Shown: piece by piece, positions 7,678-15,763 of the stretch
Layout: every line of letters begins with the position of its first letter
How positions within the stretch are numbered: position 1 is the stretch's first letter
Source: Bacteroidales bacterium
GTDB taxonomy: Bacteria; Bacteroidota; Bacteroidia; Bacteroidales; Bacteroidaceae
Length of the DNA: 26,706 bases
Assembly: GCA_004552155.1 (NCBI GenBank)
Contig: SFPF01000031.1
Span: 1 to 26,706, forward strand
Direction: 5' to 3'
The notes under the pieces: generated by a model
Seen by the model: only the letters and a program-made list of their open reading frames with translations
Told to the model about the DNA's origin: nothing
Databases searched by the model: none
Program-made: the position numbers and the translations under genes

Positions 7678-10600
7678 ATGGAAAAGACCATAAAGAAAGT
7701 TTTGCTCCTCGGTTCCGGCGCATTGAAAATCGGCGAGGCCGGCGAATTTGACTACTCTGGCTCGCAGGCGCTCAAAGCGCTGCGCGAAGAAGGCATCGAA
7801 ACGGTGCTCATCAATCCCAACATCGCCACGGTACAAACGTCGGAAGGCGTGGCCGACCATATCTACTTCCTTCCCGTCACGCCTTTCTTCGTGGAAGAAG
7901 TCATCAAGAAAGAGCAGCCGCAAGGCATCATGCTTGCCTTCGGCGGACAAACCGCACTCAACTGCGGCGTGGAACTTTACCGAAAAGGCATTCTTGAAAA
8001 ATACGGCGTGCAGGTGCTCGGAACGCCCGTTCAGGCCATTATCGACACCGAAGACCGTGAGCTCTTTGTAAACAAGCTCAACGAAATCAACGTCAAGACC
8101 ATACAGAGCGAGGCCTGCGAAAGCATCGAGCAGGCACGCGCCGCAGCCAAGGCGCTGGGCTACCCCGTGATTCTGCGTGCCGCCTACGCCCTCGGCGGAC
8201 TCGGCTCGGGCTTCTGCGACAACGAAGAGGAACTCAACAAACTTGCAGAAAAGGCATTCTCCTTCTCCCCGCAGGTGCTCGTGGAGAAGAGCCTGAAAGG
8301 CTGGAAAGAAATAGAATACGAAGTGGTGCGCGACCGCTTCGACAACTGCATCACGGTGTGCAACATGGAAAACTTCGACCCGCTCGGCATTCACACGGGC
8401 GAGAGCATCGTGATAGCCCCGTCGCAGACGCTTACCAACAACGAATACCACAAGCTCCGCGAACTGGCCATTCGCATCGTGCGCCACATCGGCATCGTGG
8501 GCGAATGTAACGTGCAGTATGCCCTCGACCCCGAGTCGGAAGACTATCGCGTGATTGAGGTGAACGCACGCCTCTCGCGCTCCTCCGCCCTCGCCTCGAA
8601 AGCCACAGGCTATCCGCTCGCACTCGTTGCGGCAAAGCTCGGACTGGGCTACGGGCTCTTCGATCTGAAAAACTCCGTGACGAAGACCACCACGGCTTTC
8701 TTCGAGCCGGCATTGGACTACGTGGTGTGCAAAATACCGCGCTGGGACCTCGGAAAGTTTCGCGGCGTTGACCGCGAACTGGGTTCGTCGATGAAATCCG
8801 TAGGCGAGGTGATGGCCATCGGGCGCACATTCGAGGAAGTCATACAGAAAGGCCTGCGCATGATAGGACAAGGCATGCACGGCTTCGTGGACAATAAAGA
8901 ATTGAAGATTGAAAACGTAGACGCCGCCCTGCGCGAGCCTACCGACAAGCGCATCTTCGTTATCGAAAAGGCATTGCTGCAAGGCTATACCATCGACCAA
9001 ATCCACGAACTTACGAAGATTGACAAGTGGTTCCTGCAAAAGCTCCACAACATTCATCTCACCGACCGCGAACTGCACGCCTGCCCCGATCTTGCCTCGC
9101 TGAGCCAGGACCTCCTGCGCCGCGCCAAGCGCCAGGGCTTCACCGACTTCCAGATTGCCCGCGCCGTGGGACTGGAAAAAACGCAGAGCATGGAGCAGGC
9201 CATCATGTCGGTGCGCAACCTCCGCAAGCAGTTCGGCATCGTGCCCTGCGTGAAGCAGATCGACACGCTCGCTGCAGAATATCCCGCGCAGACCAACTAC
9301 CTCTATCTCACATATAGCGGCACGGCGCACGACATTGAGTTTGAAAACGACAAGAAGAGCGTCGTGGTGCTCGGTTCGGGTGCCTATCGCATCGGTTCGT
9401 CGGTAGAATTTGACTGGTGCGGCGTGCAGGCACTCGGCACCATTCGCCGCGAGGGTTACCGTTCCATCATGATCAACTACAACCCCGAGACGGTTTCGAC
9501 CGACTACGACATGTGCGACCGCCTCTATTTCGACGAGCTGACCTTTGAGCGCGTGATGGATATCCTCGACCTCGAAACGCCCTACGGCGTAATCGTTTCC
9601 ACCGGCGGACAAATCCCCAACAACCTTGCACTGCGCCTCGACGAGCAGCACGTTCCCCTGCTCGGCACACAGGCCCGCTACATCGACAATGCCGGAGCGC
9701 ACTCACTTCGATGGAAGATATCAACGAGTTTATCGGCCGCGTAGGCTTCCCCGTGCTCGTCCGCCCCAGCTACGTGCTCTCCGGCGCGGCGATGAACGTA
9801 TGCAGTAACGAGGAAGAACTGGAACGCTTCCTGCAACTCGCAGCCAACGTGTCGAAGAAGCACCCCGTAGTGGTGAGCCGCTTCTTGCAGCACGCCAAGG
9901 AGGTGGAAATGGATGCCGTGGCGCGCGACGGCGAAATCATCGCCTACGCCATATCGGAACACATAGAGTTTGCCGGCGTGCACTCCGGCGATGCCACGAT
10001 ACAGTTCCCGCCGCAAAAGCTCTACGTGGAAACGGCGCGGCGCATCAAGAAGATTTCCAAGAAAATAGCCGCCGAACTGCATATCAGCGGCCCATTCAAT
10101 ATCCAGTTCCTCGCCCGCGAGAACGACATCAAGGTCATCGAGTGCAACCTTCGCGCCTCACGCTCCTTCCCCTTCGTGAGCAAGGTGCTCAAAATAAATC
10201 TCATCGACCTCGCCACGCGCATCATGCTTGGTCTGCCCGTCGAGAAACCCGCGAAGAGCCTCTTCGACCTCGACTACGTGGGTGTGAAAGCCTCGCAATT
10301 TTCGTTTAGCCGCCTGCAAAAGGCCGACCCCGTGCTCGGCGTGGACATGGCCTCGACGGGCGAGGTGGGTTGCCTCGGCGAAGACGCGCGTTCCGCCCTC
10401 TTGAAGAGCATGATTGCCGTGGGCCACAAAATCCCCGCCAAGAACATCCTCCTCTCCACGGGCGACGGCAAGCGCAAAGCCGAGATGCTCGAAGCGTCCA
10501 AGATTCTCGTGGAACACGGCTACCGCCTCTTTGCCACCGACGGCACGTCGCGCTACCTCACCGAGAACGGCATTGAAAATACCCGCGTGTACTGGCCCAC

Positions 10601-10838
10601 GGAAGAGGGGCAGCCGCAGGCACTCGACATGCTCCACAACCGCGAGTTGGACATGGTGGTGAATATCCCCAAGAACCTCACCGCTGGCGAGTTGACCAAC
10701 GGCTACAAGATACGCCGAGCCGCCATCGACCTCAACATCCCGCTCATCACCAACGCCCGCCTCGCCTCCGCCTTCATCTACGCCTTCTGCACCCTCGGCG
10801 TGGAGCAACTCGACATCAAGTCGTGGGAGGAATATTAA
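7678..10838 (+). pseudogene. carB: Carbamoyl phosphate synthase large subunit, frameshifted with an internal deletion
   Basis: Makes carbamoyl phosphate from bicarbonate, ATP and CarA-derived ammonia. The first frame (7678 on) covers the N-terminal ATP-grasp half, the oligomerisation region and the start of the second ATP-grasp half (VVVLGSGAYRIGSSVEFDW), up to LLGTQARYIDNA at 9693. It then becomes unlike the family and stops at 9744. Family sequence resumes in another frame at SALTSMEDINEF (from about 9696) and runs to 10838 through VLVRPSYVLSGAAMNV and the C-terminal regulatory MGS-like domain (STGDGKRKAEM to the end). About 20 residues expected between IDNA and SALTS (the segment of the EDRxKFS type) are missing, roughly 59 nt net. 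The total of about 1050 codons against about 1070 for the family agrees. A strong terminator follows. Confidence 0.9.
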
Positions 10839-10874
10839 GGCGCAGCTTTGGAAATAAATTCTTTTTAGAAAATG

Positions 10875-10916
10875 CTGTACAGGATAAAAGCGAGCTTTTG
10901 TCCTGTACAGTTTTTT
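10875..10916 (+). terminator. Terminator of the purF-carA-carB operon
   Basis: Stem of about 16 bp: CTGTACAGGATAAAAG pairs with CTTTTGTCCTGTACAG, with one G-T pair, around the loop CGAG. It is followed at once by six T residues (10911-10916). Confidence 0.92.
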
Positions 10917-10973
10917 ATAAAATAAAACCTGTACTCCCGCAAAGGCGCAGCGCAAAAAAATAGCACTTGCCTA

Positions 10974-11004
10974 TTTGCCATATAAGAAAATGTTTATAAC
11001 TTTG
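10974..11004 (+). promoter_or_regulatory. Consensus Bacteroidetes promoter for SRP RNA and tRNA-Thr
   Basis: TTTG at 10974-10977 and TAACTTTG at 10997-11004 with a 19-base spacer match the -33/-7 consensus in sequence and distance. It lies about 25 bases before the SRP RNA, as expected for a strong stable-RNA promoter. Confidence 0.85.
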
Positions 11005-11027
11005 CAGCGCAAAACCAAAAGTTACAT

Positions 11028-11123
11028 GGGTAAGTGCTGTACGGCCAGCTCCCTTCGAATCCTCCAGGGCTTGACCGCAGCAAAGGTAGTTGGTTGTAGC
11101 GGCGCGATGCAGTGAGCTTACCC
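11028..11123 (+). ncRNA. ffs: Signal recognition particle RNA (small bacterial type)
   Basis: A 96-nt sequence closed by GGGTAAG (11028-11034) and CTTACCC (11117-11123). Inside it, CTGTA pairs with TGCAG, and CCAGCTCCCTT pairs with AAGGTAGTTGG apart from one mismatch. The apical part reads CGAATCCTCCAGGGC, then TTGA, then CCGCAGCAAAGG. This matches domain IV of bacterial 4.5S RNA, with the asymmetric-loop GCAGCAA segment that binds Ffh. The usual GGAA tetraloop appears as TTGA. With Ffh the RNA would target membrane and secreted proteins co-translationally. A consensus promoter lies just upstream and a tRNA only four bases downstream, so the two RNAs are probably processed from one transcript. 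Identification rests on hand folding and motif memory. Confidence 0.85.
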
Positions 11124-11127
11124 ACCC

Positions 11128-11201
11128 GCCTCTTTAGCTCAGTTGGCCAGAGCACGTGATTTGTAATCTCGGGGTCGTTGGTTCGAATCCGACAAGAGGC
11201 T
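11128..11201 (+). tRNA. tRNA-Thr (anticodon UGU)
   Basis: Full cloverleaf of 74 nt: acceptor GCCTCTT/AAGAGGC with discriminator T, D-stem GCTC/GAGC, anticodon loop TTTGTAA (anticodon TGT, reads ACA), variable loop GGGTC and T-arm GTTGG-TTCGAAT-CCGAC. The anticodon stem CGTGA/TCTCG has one T-T mismatch in the middle. CCA is not encoded. It lies four bases after the SRP RNA. Confidence 0.97.
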
Positions 11202-11203
11202 CG

Positions 11204-11259
11204 AAAGAAAAGAAGATGCACAGAGAAAATTAATCCCTCGCGTCTTCTTTTCTTTTTTT
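11204..11259 (+). terminator. Terminator after the SRP RNA-tRNA unit
   Basis: AAAGAAAAGAAGA (11204-11216) pairs perfectly with TCTTCTTTTCTTT (11243-11255) across a 26-base loop, and the T run continues to 11259. It separates the RNA unit from engB. Confidence 0.7.
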
Positions 11260-11283
11260 ATTTTCAAAACATCCAACAGCCTT

Positions 11284-11801
11284 ATGATAATAAAGGACGC
11301 AAAATTCGTAATCAGCAACAGCCGCGCAGACATGTGCCCCAAGCACGACCGCCCGGAATATGCCTTTATCGGACGCAGCAATGTGGGCAAGAGCAGCCTC
11401 ATCAATATGCTTACAGGCAGAAAGGCCCTTGCCAAAACTTCGTCTACGCCGGGCAAGACGCTTCTTATCAACCATTTCCTGATCAATAACGACTGGTACC
11501 TTGTGGACCTCCCGGGCTACGGCTACGCGCAGCGCGGCAAGTCGGAAATGTCGAAACTGAAAAGCCTGATTGAGCACTATGTCTTGGAACGCGAAGAACT
11601 GACCTGTTCGGCATTATCTTTACAAAGGCTGACAAACTGAGTAAAACGGCCGCCAAGAATAATGTGGAGAACATTTGCAAAGCGCTCTCGGAGGAATGGG
11701 AAGAACTGCCGCCCTACTTCGTCACGAGCAGCGCAACGGGACTTGGCAAGGACGAGGTGCTCGACTTTATAGAAAGTTGCAATAATTCGATCAACGCGTA
11801 A
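11284..11801 (+). pseudogene. engB: Ribosome biogenesis GTPase EngB (YsxC/YihA), frameshifted with an internal deletion
   Basis: Small GTPase needed for 50S ribosome assembly in many bacteria. The first frame gives G1 GRSNVGKS (residues 30-37), the switch region TPGKT and G3 DLPG (75-78), through LEREELTC (about 11606). It then leaves the family and stops at 11640. The family sequence resumes in another frame at FGIIFTKADKLSK (11607 on, carrying G4 TKAD) and runs through PYFVTSSATG (G5) to the stop at 11799-11801. The segment expected between them, of the type LFVLIDSR...WLGENGIP, is missing. That is about 28 residues, the strand and helix before G4. Without it the GTPase core should not fold. 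Its place next to a histidine kinase gene, as I recall from other Bacteroidales, supports the identity. Confidence 0.88.
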
Positions 11802-11836
11802 GAACACTGGTATTCATTTGAATAAGCAATAGTAAA

Positions 11837-12997
11837 ATGCTTTGGACCGACCGATACAGAACGATTAACACCGTCATCGTGATTGCCGCCCTGATTACAG
11901 CGGCGGCGTCGCTTGTGGTGTCGCACCTGCTGACGCGCGACCTTGCGCGGGAAGAGGTGCGAAAGGTTGAGGTGTGGGCTGAAGCGATGCGCTCGCTGAT
12001 TGCCGCCGACGAGAACACCGACCTCAACCTCGTACTGAAAGTGGTGAACAGCAACACGACCATTCCCATCGTGGTGCTCGACGGGCAAAACGAAATCCTC
12101 GCCTCGCGCAACATCAAGCCCTCGCTCGGCACGGACTCGCTGACCTTTATCCGCGAGCAGGCCCGCGAGATGCGCCAAAGCGGCCACGCCATGCAGATGA
12201 ACCTTTCGCAGGCGGGCGGCGGCGAGGCCGACACAATATATATATGTTACGGTGAGTCGAGCCTGCTGAAACGGCTGGCGGTATATCCTTACGTGCAACT
12301 CGGCGTTGCCGCCCTGTTCCTGCTACTCGTGGTCTTTGCGCTGTCGGCCTTCAAGCGTGCGGAGCAAAACAGGGTATGGGTGGGTCTGTCGCGGGAAACG
12401 GCGCACCAACTCGGCACACCAATCTCCTCGCTCATGGCATGGAGCGAAGTGTTGAAAGAAAGCCACCCCGACGACCCTCTCCTGCCGGAAATGGACAAAG
12501 ACATCGGGCGGCTGCAACTTATCGCCGAGCGTTTCTCGAAAATCGGGTCGGAACCAGAACTGCACGTGGCAGACCTGCGCCCCTTGGTGCAGCGGGCGGT
12601 GGACTATATGGCGCGGCGCACGCCCCACAACGTAACCATCACGGCACGCACGGCGGCGCATCCTTTGCCGGTCCGCGTGAACGAGCCGCTCTTTGAGTGG
12701 GTGATAGAAAATCTCTGCAAGAACGCCGTGGACGCGATGCCGCAAGGCGGCAGCATCACGCTCACCCTATCGGCCGTTTCGACTGGCACGCTGCTCGAAG
12801 TGACGGATACGGGCAAGGGTATTCCCAAAAAGCATTTCAAGAGTGTGTTCAAGCCCGGCTTCACTACGAAGAAGCGCGGCTGGGGCTTAGGCCTCTCGCT
12901 CGCCAAGCGCATTGTCGAGAAATACCATAACGGACACATTTACGTGAAAAGCAGCGAGGTGGGCAAAGGCACGACCTTTGCAATAGAGATGTCGTAA
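11837..12997 (+). CDS. Membrane sensor histidine kinase
   Basis: Two-component sensor of 386 residues. Membrane segments lie at about 11-31 and 152-171, flanking a periplasmic domain of about 120 residues with no recognisable fold. The phospho-acceptor is His190 in ETAHQLGTPISSLMAW, the form common in Bacteroidales kinases. The ATPase domain has the N box ENLCKNAVDAM (291-301), G1 DTGKGIP (324-330), the F box around FKPGFTTKKRG and G2 GWGLGLSLA (348-356). There is no obvious HAMP domain, receiver domain or adjacent response regulator, so the partner is encoded elsewhere. Signal and targets cannot be inferred. It begins 35 bases after engB and is intact. Confidence 0.9.
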   Translation: MLWTDRYRTINTVIVIAALITAAASLVVSHLLTRDLAREEVRKVEVWAEAMRSLIAADENTDLNLVLKVVNSNTTIPIVVLDGQNEILASRNIKPSLGTDSLTFIREQAREMRQSGHAMQMNLSQAGGGEADTIYICYGESSLLKRLAVYPYVQLGVAALFLLLVVFALSAFKRAEQNRVWVGLSRETAHQLGTPISSLMAWSEVLKESHPDDPLLPEMDKDIGRLQLIAERFSKIGSEPELHVADLRPLVQRAVDYMARRTPHNVTITARTAAHPLPVRVNEPLFEWVIENLCKNAVDAMPQGGSITLTLSAVSTGTLLEVTDTGKGIPKKHFKSVFKPGFTTKKRGWGLGLSLAKRIVEKYHNGHIYVKSSEVGKGTTFAIEMS

Positions 12998-13017
12998 TAA
13001 TAATATGATTAATAAAC

Positions 13018-13043
13018 AAGTAAACGGGTCTTCCCGTCTACTT
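13018..13043. repeat. Hairpin of the 8-bp-unit family, copy 2
   Basis: AAGTAAACGGG and CCCGTCTACTT pair around the loop TCTT with one mismatch. The preceding AAACAAGTAAAC matches the units of the element before obg. It lies between the kinase stop and the gapdh terminator. Confidence 0.55.
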
Positions 13044-13088
13044 CATTATTCGTCTGCTAATATTTGAATTTTGGAATAGGCAAAAAGC

Positions 13089-13122
13089 AAAGAGGATGCA
13101 CTCTGCGGAGTGCATCCTCTTT
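13089..13122. terminator. Bidirectional terminator between the kinase and gapdh genes
   Basis: Perfect 15-bp stem AAAGAGGATGCACTC / GAGTGCATCCTCTTT around TGCG, followed by T residues on the plus strand and preceded by A-rich sequence for the minus strand. It sits between convergent genes. Confidence 0.85.
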
Positions 13123-13155
13123 TTAGATTTCAGAAACAAAGTTCCTGGAACGCGA

Positions 13156-14166
13156 TTAAGCGTTAACCTTAGCCATGTGGGCGATGAGTTCGAGAACCTT
13201 GTTAGAGTAGCCGATTTCGTTGTCGTACCAAGAAACTACCTTAACAAAAGTGTCGGTGAGAGCGATACCAGCCTTAGCGTCGAAGATAGACGTGCGGGTG
13301 TCGCCGAGGAAGTCGCTGGAAACGACTGCGTCTTCCGTGTAGCCGAGTACGCCTTTGAGTTCGCCTTCAGAAGCTTCCTTCATAGCGGCGCAAATTTCAG
13401 CGTAAGTAGCGGGCTTAGCGAGGTTCACGGTGAGGTCAACAACAGAAACGTCAAGAGTCGGAACGCGCATAGACATACCGGTGAGTTTGCCGTTGAGCTC
13501 GGGGATAACCTTACCTACAGCCTTAGCAGCACCCGTAGAAGAGGGGATGATGTTGCCGCTGGCAGCACGACCGCCGCGCCAGTCCTTCATAGAGGGACCG
13601 TCTACGGTCTTCTGCGTAGCCGTGGTGGAGTGAACCGTCGTCATGAGACCGTCGGTGATGCCGAACTTGTCGTGAAGCACCTTAGCGATAGGAGCAAGGC
13701 AGTTGGTGGTGCAGGAAGCGTTAGAAACGAACTGAGTACCCTTAACGTACTTGTCGAAGTTTACGCCGCAAACGAACATGGGGGTGTCGTCCTTGGAGGG
13801 AGCAGACATAACCACGTACTTAGCACCAGCTTCGATGTGTGCCTGTGCCTTCTCTTTGGTGAGGAAAAGACCCGTAGATTCAACTACGTATTCAGCTTCC
13901 ACTTCGTTCCACTTCAGGTCAGCCGGATTGCGCTCTGCAGTTACGCGGATTTCCTTACCGTTAACGATGAGCTTGCTGTTCTCAACGTCTGCCTCGATAG
14001 TGCCTTCGAACTGGCCGTGCATGGTGTCATACTTCAGCATGTAAGCCAAGTAGTCTACAGGGCAAAGGTCGTTGATACCTACAATCTGGATGTCGCTGCG
14101 GTTCTGAGCGGCGCGGAATACGAAACGGCCGATACGACCGAAACCGTTAATACCTACTTTAATCAT
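13156..14166 (-). CDS. gapdh: Glyceraldehyde-3-phosphate dehydrogenase, type I
   Basis: Glycolytic enzyme that oxidises glyceraldehyde 3-phosphate with NAD. The 336-residue protein starts with the Rossmann motif INGFGRIGR (6-14) and has the active-site SNASCTTNCLAP with Cys152 and the catalytic His179 (VHSTTATQ), plus the usual WYDNEIGYS near the C-terminus. It is full length. Codon choice differs from its neighbours (fewer GC-ending codons and a narrower set), as expected for a highly expressed gene rather than as a sign of transfer. A leader of about 115 nt separates the start from a TAnnTTTG box. Confidence 0.97.
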   Translation of the reverse strand: MIKVGINGFGRIGRFVFRAAQNRSDIQIVGINDLCPVDYLAYMLKYDTMHGQFEGTIEADVENSKLIVNGKEIRVTAERNPADLKWNEVEAEYVVESTGLFLTKEKAQAHIEAGAKYVVMSAPSKDDTPMFVCGVNFDKYVKGTQFVSNASCTTNCLAPIAKVLHDKFGITDGLMTTVHSTTATQKTVDGPSMKDWRGGRAASGNIIPSSTGAAKAVGKVIPELNGKLTGMSMRVPTLDVSVVDLTVNLAKPATYAEICAAMKEASEGELKGVLGYTEDAVVSSDFLGDTRTSIFDAKAGIALTDTFVKVVSWYDNEIGYSNKVLELIAHMAKVNA

Positions 14167-14286
14167 GATTTTTTAATTGAAAAATAAACAGTTAAAATGG
14201 TTAGTATTCAAGTTTTATTCTCTCTGTGGAAGCGGCTGATACGGCAAAGTATGAGTTGCCATATATGATTTTTGCCTTTTCCAACG

Positions 14287-14294
14287 CAAAAGTA
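14287..14294 (-). promoter_or_regulatory. Candidate -7 box for gapdh
   Basis: The minus strand reads TACTTTTG, an exact -7 consensus, giving a leader of about 115 nt. No exact -33 TTTG at the normal distance. Confidence 0.45.
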
Positions 14295-14306
14295 CAAATT
14301 TGTTTT

Positions 14307-14314
14307 TATTTTTG
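14307..14314 (+). promoter_or_regulatory. Candidate -7 box for mscL
   Basis: TATTTTTG matches TAnnTTTG, 33 bases before the mscL ATG. It lies almost back to back with the gapdh -7 box, so the two promoters are divergent and close. Confidence 0.45.
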
Positions 14315-14347
14315 CACGTGATAAAACGTATAAAAAATAACTTTCTT

Positions 14348-14776
14348 ATGGGAAAAACGAAATTTTTGCAAGAATTCAAGGAATTTGCAGTAAAAGGAAA
14401 CGCCATTGACATGGCTGTCGGCGTAATTGTGGGCGGCGCGTTCGGAAAAATCGTAACGTCGATCGTAAACGACCTCGTGATGCCGCCGATTGGCTGGCTT
14501 ACGGGCGGAGTGAACTTCACAGACCTGAAACTGCTCATCGGAACTAAGGTTGCCGAAGACGGTACGGTTTCGGAAGTAACGCTCAACTACGGCGCGTTTC
14601 TGCAGACCTGCCTCGATTTCCTTATTATCTCTTTCTGCGTGTTCCTGATGGTGCGTGCGCTGATGAAGCTTAAGCGCAAGAAAGAAGAAGCCCCCGCGCC
14701 TCCCGCCGAACCGAAGCCTACGCGTGAGGAAGAATTACTCGCTGAAATCCGCGACCTTTTGAAGGAAAAGAAATAA
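14348..14776 (+). CDS. mscL: Large-conductance mechanosensitive channel MscL
   Basis: Inner-membrane emergency valve that opens under osmotic downshock. The 142-residue protein has the N-terminal amphipathic start FLQEFKEFAVKGN, membrane helix 1 (about 16-44, AVGVIVGGAFGKIV), a short periplasmic loop (about 45-78), helix 2 (about 80-106) and a charged C-terminal helix rich in K and E, LAEIRDLLKEKK (131-142). All are typical of MscL. ATG 14348 is chosen over an upstream GTG because MGKTKFLQEF matches the family start. It is intact and stands alone, convergent with the glycosyltransferase genes. Confidence 0.96.
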   Translation: MGKTKFLQEFKEFAVKGNAIDMAVGVIVGGAFGKIVTSIVNDLVMPPIGWLTGGVNFTDLKLLIGTKVAEDGTVSEVTLNYGAFLQTCLDFLIISFCVFLMVRALMKLKRKKEEAPAPPAEPKPTREEELLAEIRDLLKEKK

Positions 14777-14792
14777 ACTGTGAAACATAGCA

Positions 14793-14833
14793 ATGCCGGC
14801 TGTATCGTGAAAGCATTCCGATACAGCCGGCAT
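14793..14833. terminator. Bidirectional terminator between mscL and the glycan operon
   Basis: Perfect 15-bp stem ATGCCGGCTGTATCG / CGATACAGCCGGCAT with an 11-base loop, between convergent genes. It lies three bases from the end of the last glycosyltransferase gene. The T tracts are weak. Confidence 0.75.
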
Positions 14834-14836
14834 CGT

Positions 14837-15763
14837 TTATCTGTACAGCCAAAGCGTCCAAAGGAATAGCCGCCGGGCAGCCTTGCCTACATGTTTGCTA
14901 TAAGCGTAGAAGAGTTTGAGGAAAAAGCGTTGGCGGGCAGTGGCATCCTGAAACGCCTCACTGGCTAAGGCTTCTGCCTGACGGCGATGGCCCTCTCGCC
15001 AAATCTCTCCGGCAATCGCTAATTTCTGTCCCCGAAGGGCGGCGCGGCTTGCAGCATCGCCTGCCACGAGCCTGGCCACTGCCTCCAAGGCGGGGCGCGT
15101 GCGGCTGAGGTTCTCGCTTATTGATTTACCCGTAATACTATCTGGGTGCTGGTAGATGCGGTGGTATTTCTTCTTTTCAAGCCACACTATTTTGGGGTGA
15201 AGCGTCAGCAGGCGCACGCCTAGTTCCCAGTCGTCCCAGCGAAATACGTTCCCGTCCCAGCCACCGGCATTTTTCATAAAGTCTGTGCGCAGGAAGAGGC
15301 TTTGCGTGGAATAGGTGGCGGTAAGAATCTGCGCGGGAACGCTTGCGCTGCGCAAGATGCGGCGCGGACGCTTGCCGCCATCGGGAAAAGTGACCACGGT
15401 GTGCGCCGCCACGATGTCGGGCATGGCGCAAGCGCGGGCCTTGGCCACGGCATCTGCGATAAAATCGGGCGACATCTCGTCGTCGGAATCGAAGAAATAT
15501 ACATACTCTCCTTTCGCCGCGGCCAGCCCTTTGTTGCGGGCCGAAGCAGCCCCCGCCTTTTCTTCTTTGAGCAGGAGCACCTCGAAATCTTCGGCATTAT
15601 ATTGCTCGCAGAACTGTTTGCAAATCTCAGGCGAGGCATCTTGCGAACCGTTGTCCACAAGCACCGCTTGCAGCGGCCTATGCGTCTGCCGCTGCACCGT
15701 GACGAGCGTCTTTTCGAGAAAGGCGGCGCGGTTGAGGTAAGGTATGACTATGGTAACGAGCAT
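14837..15763 (-). CDS. Family 2 glycosyltransferase
   Basis: Predicted inverting glycosyltransferase with a GT-A fold that adds a sugar to a surface glycan. The 308-residue protein begins with the GT2 nucleotide-binding start VTIVIPYLNRAAFLEKTL, has DNGSQD near residue 38 and the metal-binding DSDDE at 92-96 (in YFFDSDDEMSPDF). The WDDWELGVRL segment further on resembles the acceptor-side ED/WE motif. The C-terminus is basic and aromatic and may touch the membrane. It is last in the minus-strand glycan operon. Its ATG overlaps by one base the TAA that would end the upstream glycosyltransferase if that gene were read in its restored frame, which shows tight coupling. The sugar specificity cannot be told. 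Confidence 0.88.
   Translation of the reverse strand: MLVTIVIPYLNRAAFLEKTLVTVQRQTHRPLQAVLVDNGSQDASPEICKQFCEQYNAEDFEVLLLKEEKAGAASARNKGLAAAKGEYVYFFDSDDEMSPDFIADAVAKARACAMPDIVAAHTVVTFPDGGKRPRRILRSASVPAQILTATYSTQSLFLRTDFMKNAGGWDGNVFRWDDWELGVRLLTLHPKIVWLEKKKYHRIYQHPDSITGKSISENLSRTRPALEAVARLVAGDAASRAALRGQKLAIAGEIWREGHRRQAEALASEAFQDATARQRFFLKLFYAYSKHVGKAARRLFLWTLWLYR

Noticed and set aside
7573..9702. 709-codon minus-strand ORF
   Set aside because: Antisense to carB; rich in H, A, V, E and G in the manner of a shadow frame, with no recognisable domain.
13096..14187. 363-codon plus-strand ORF
   Set aside because: Antisense to the clearly real gapdh gene.
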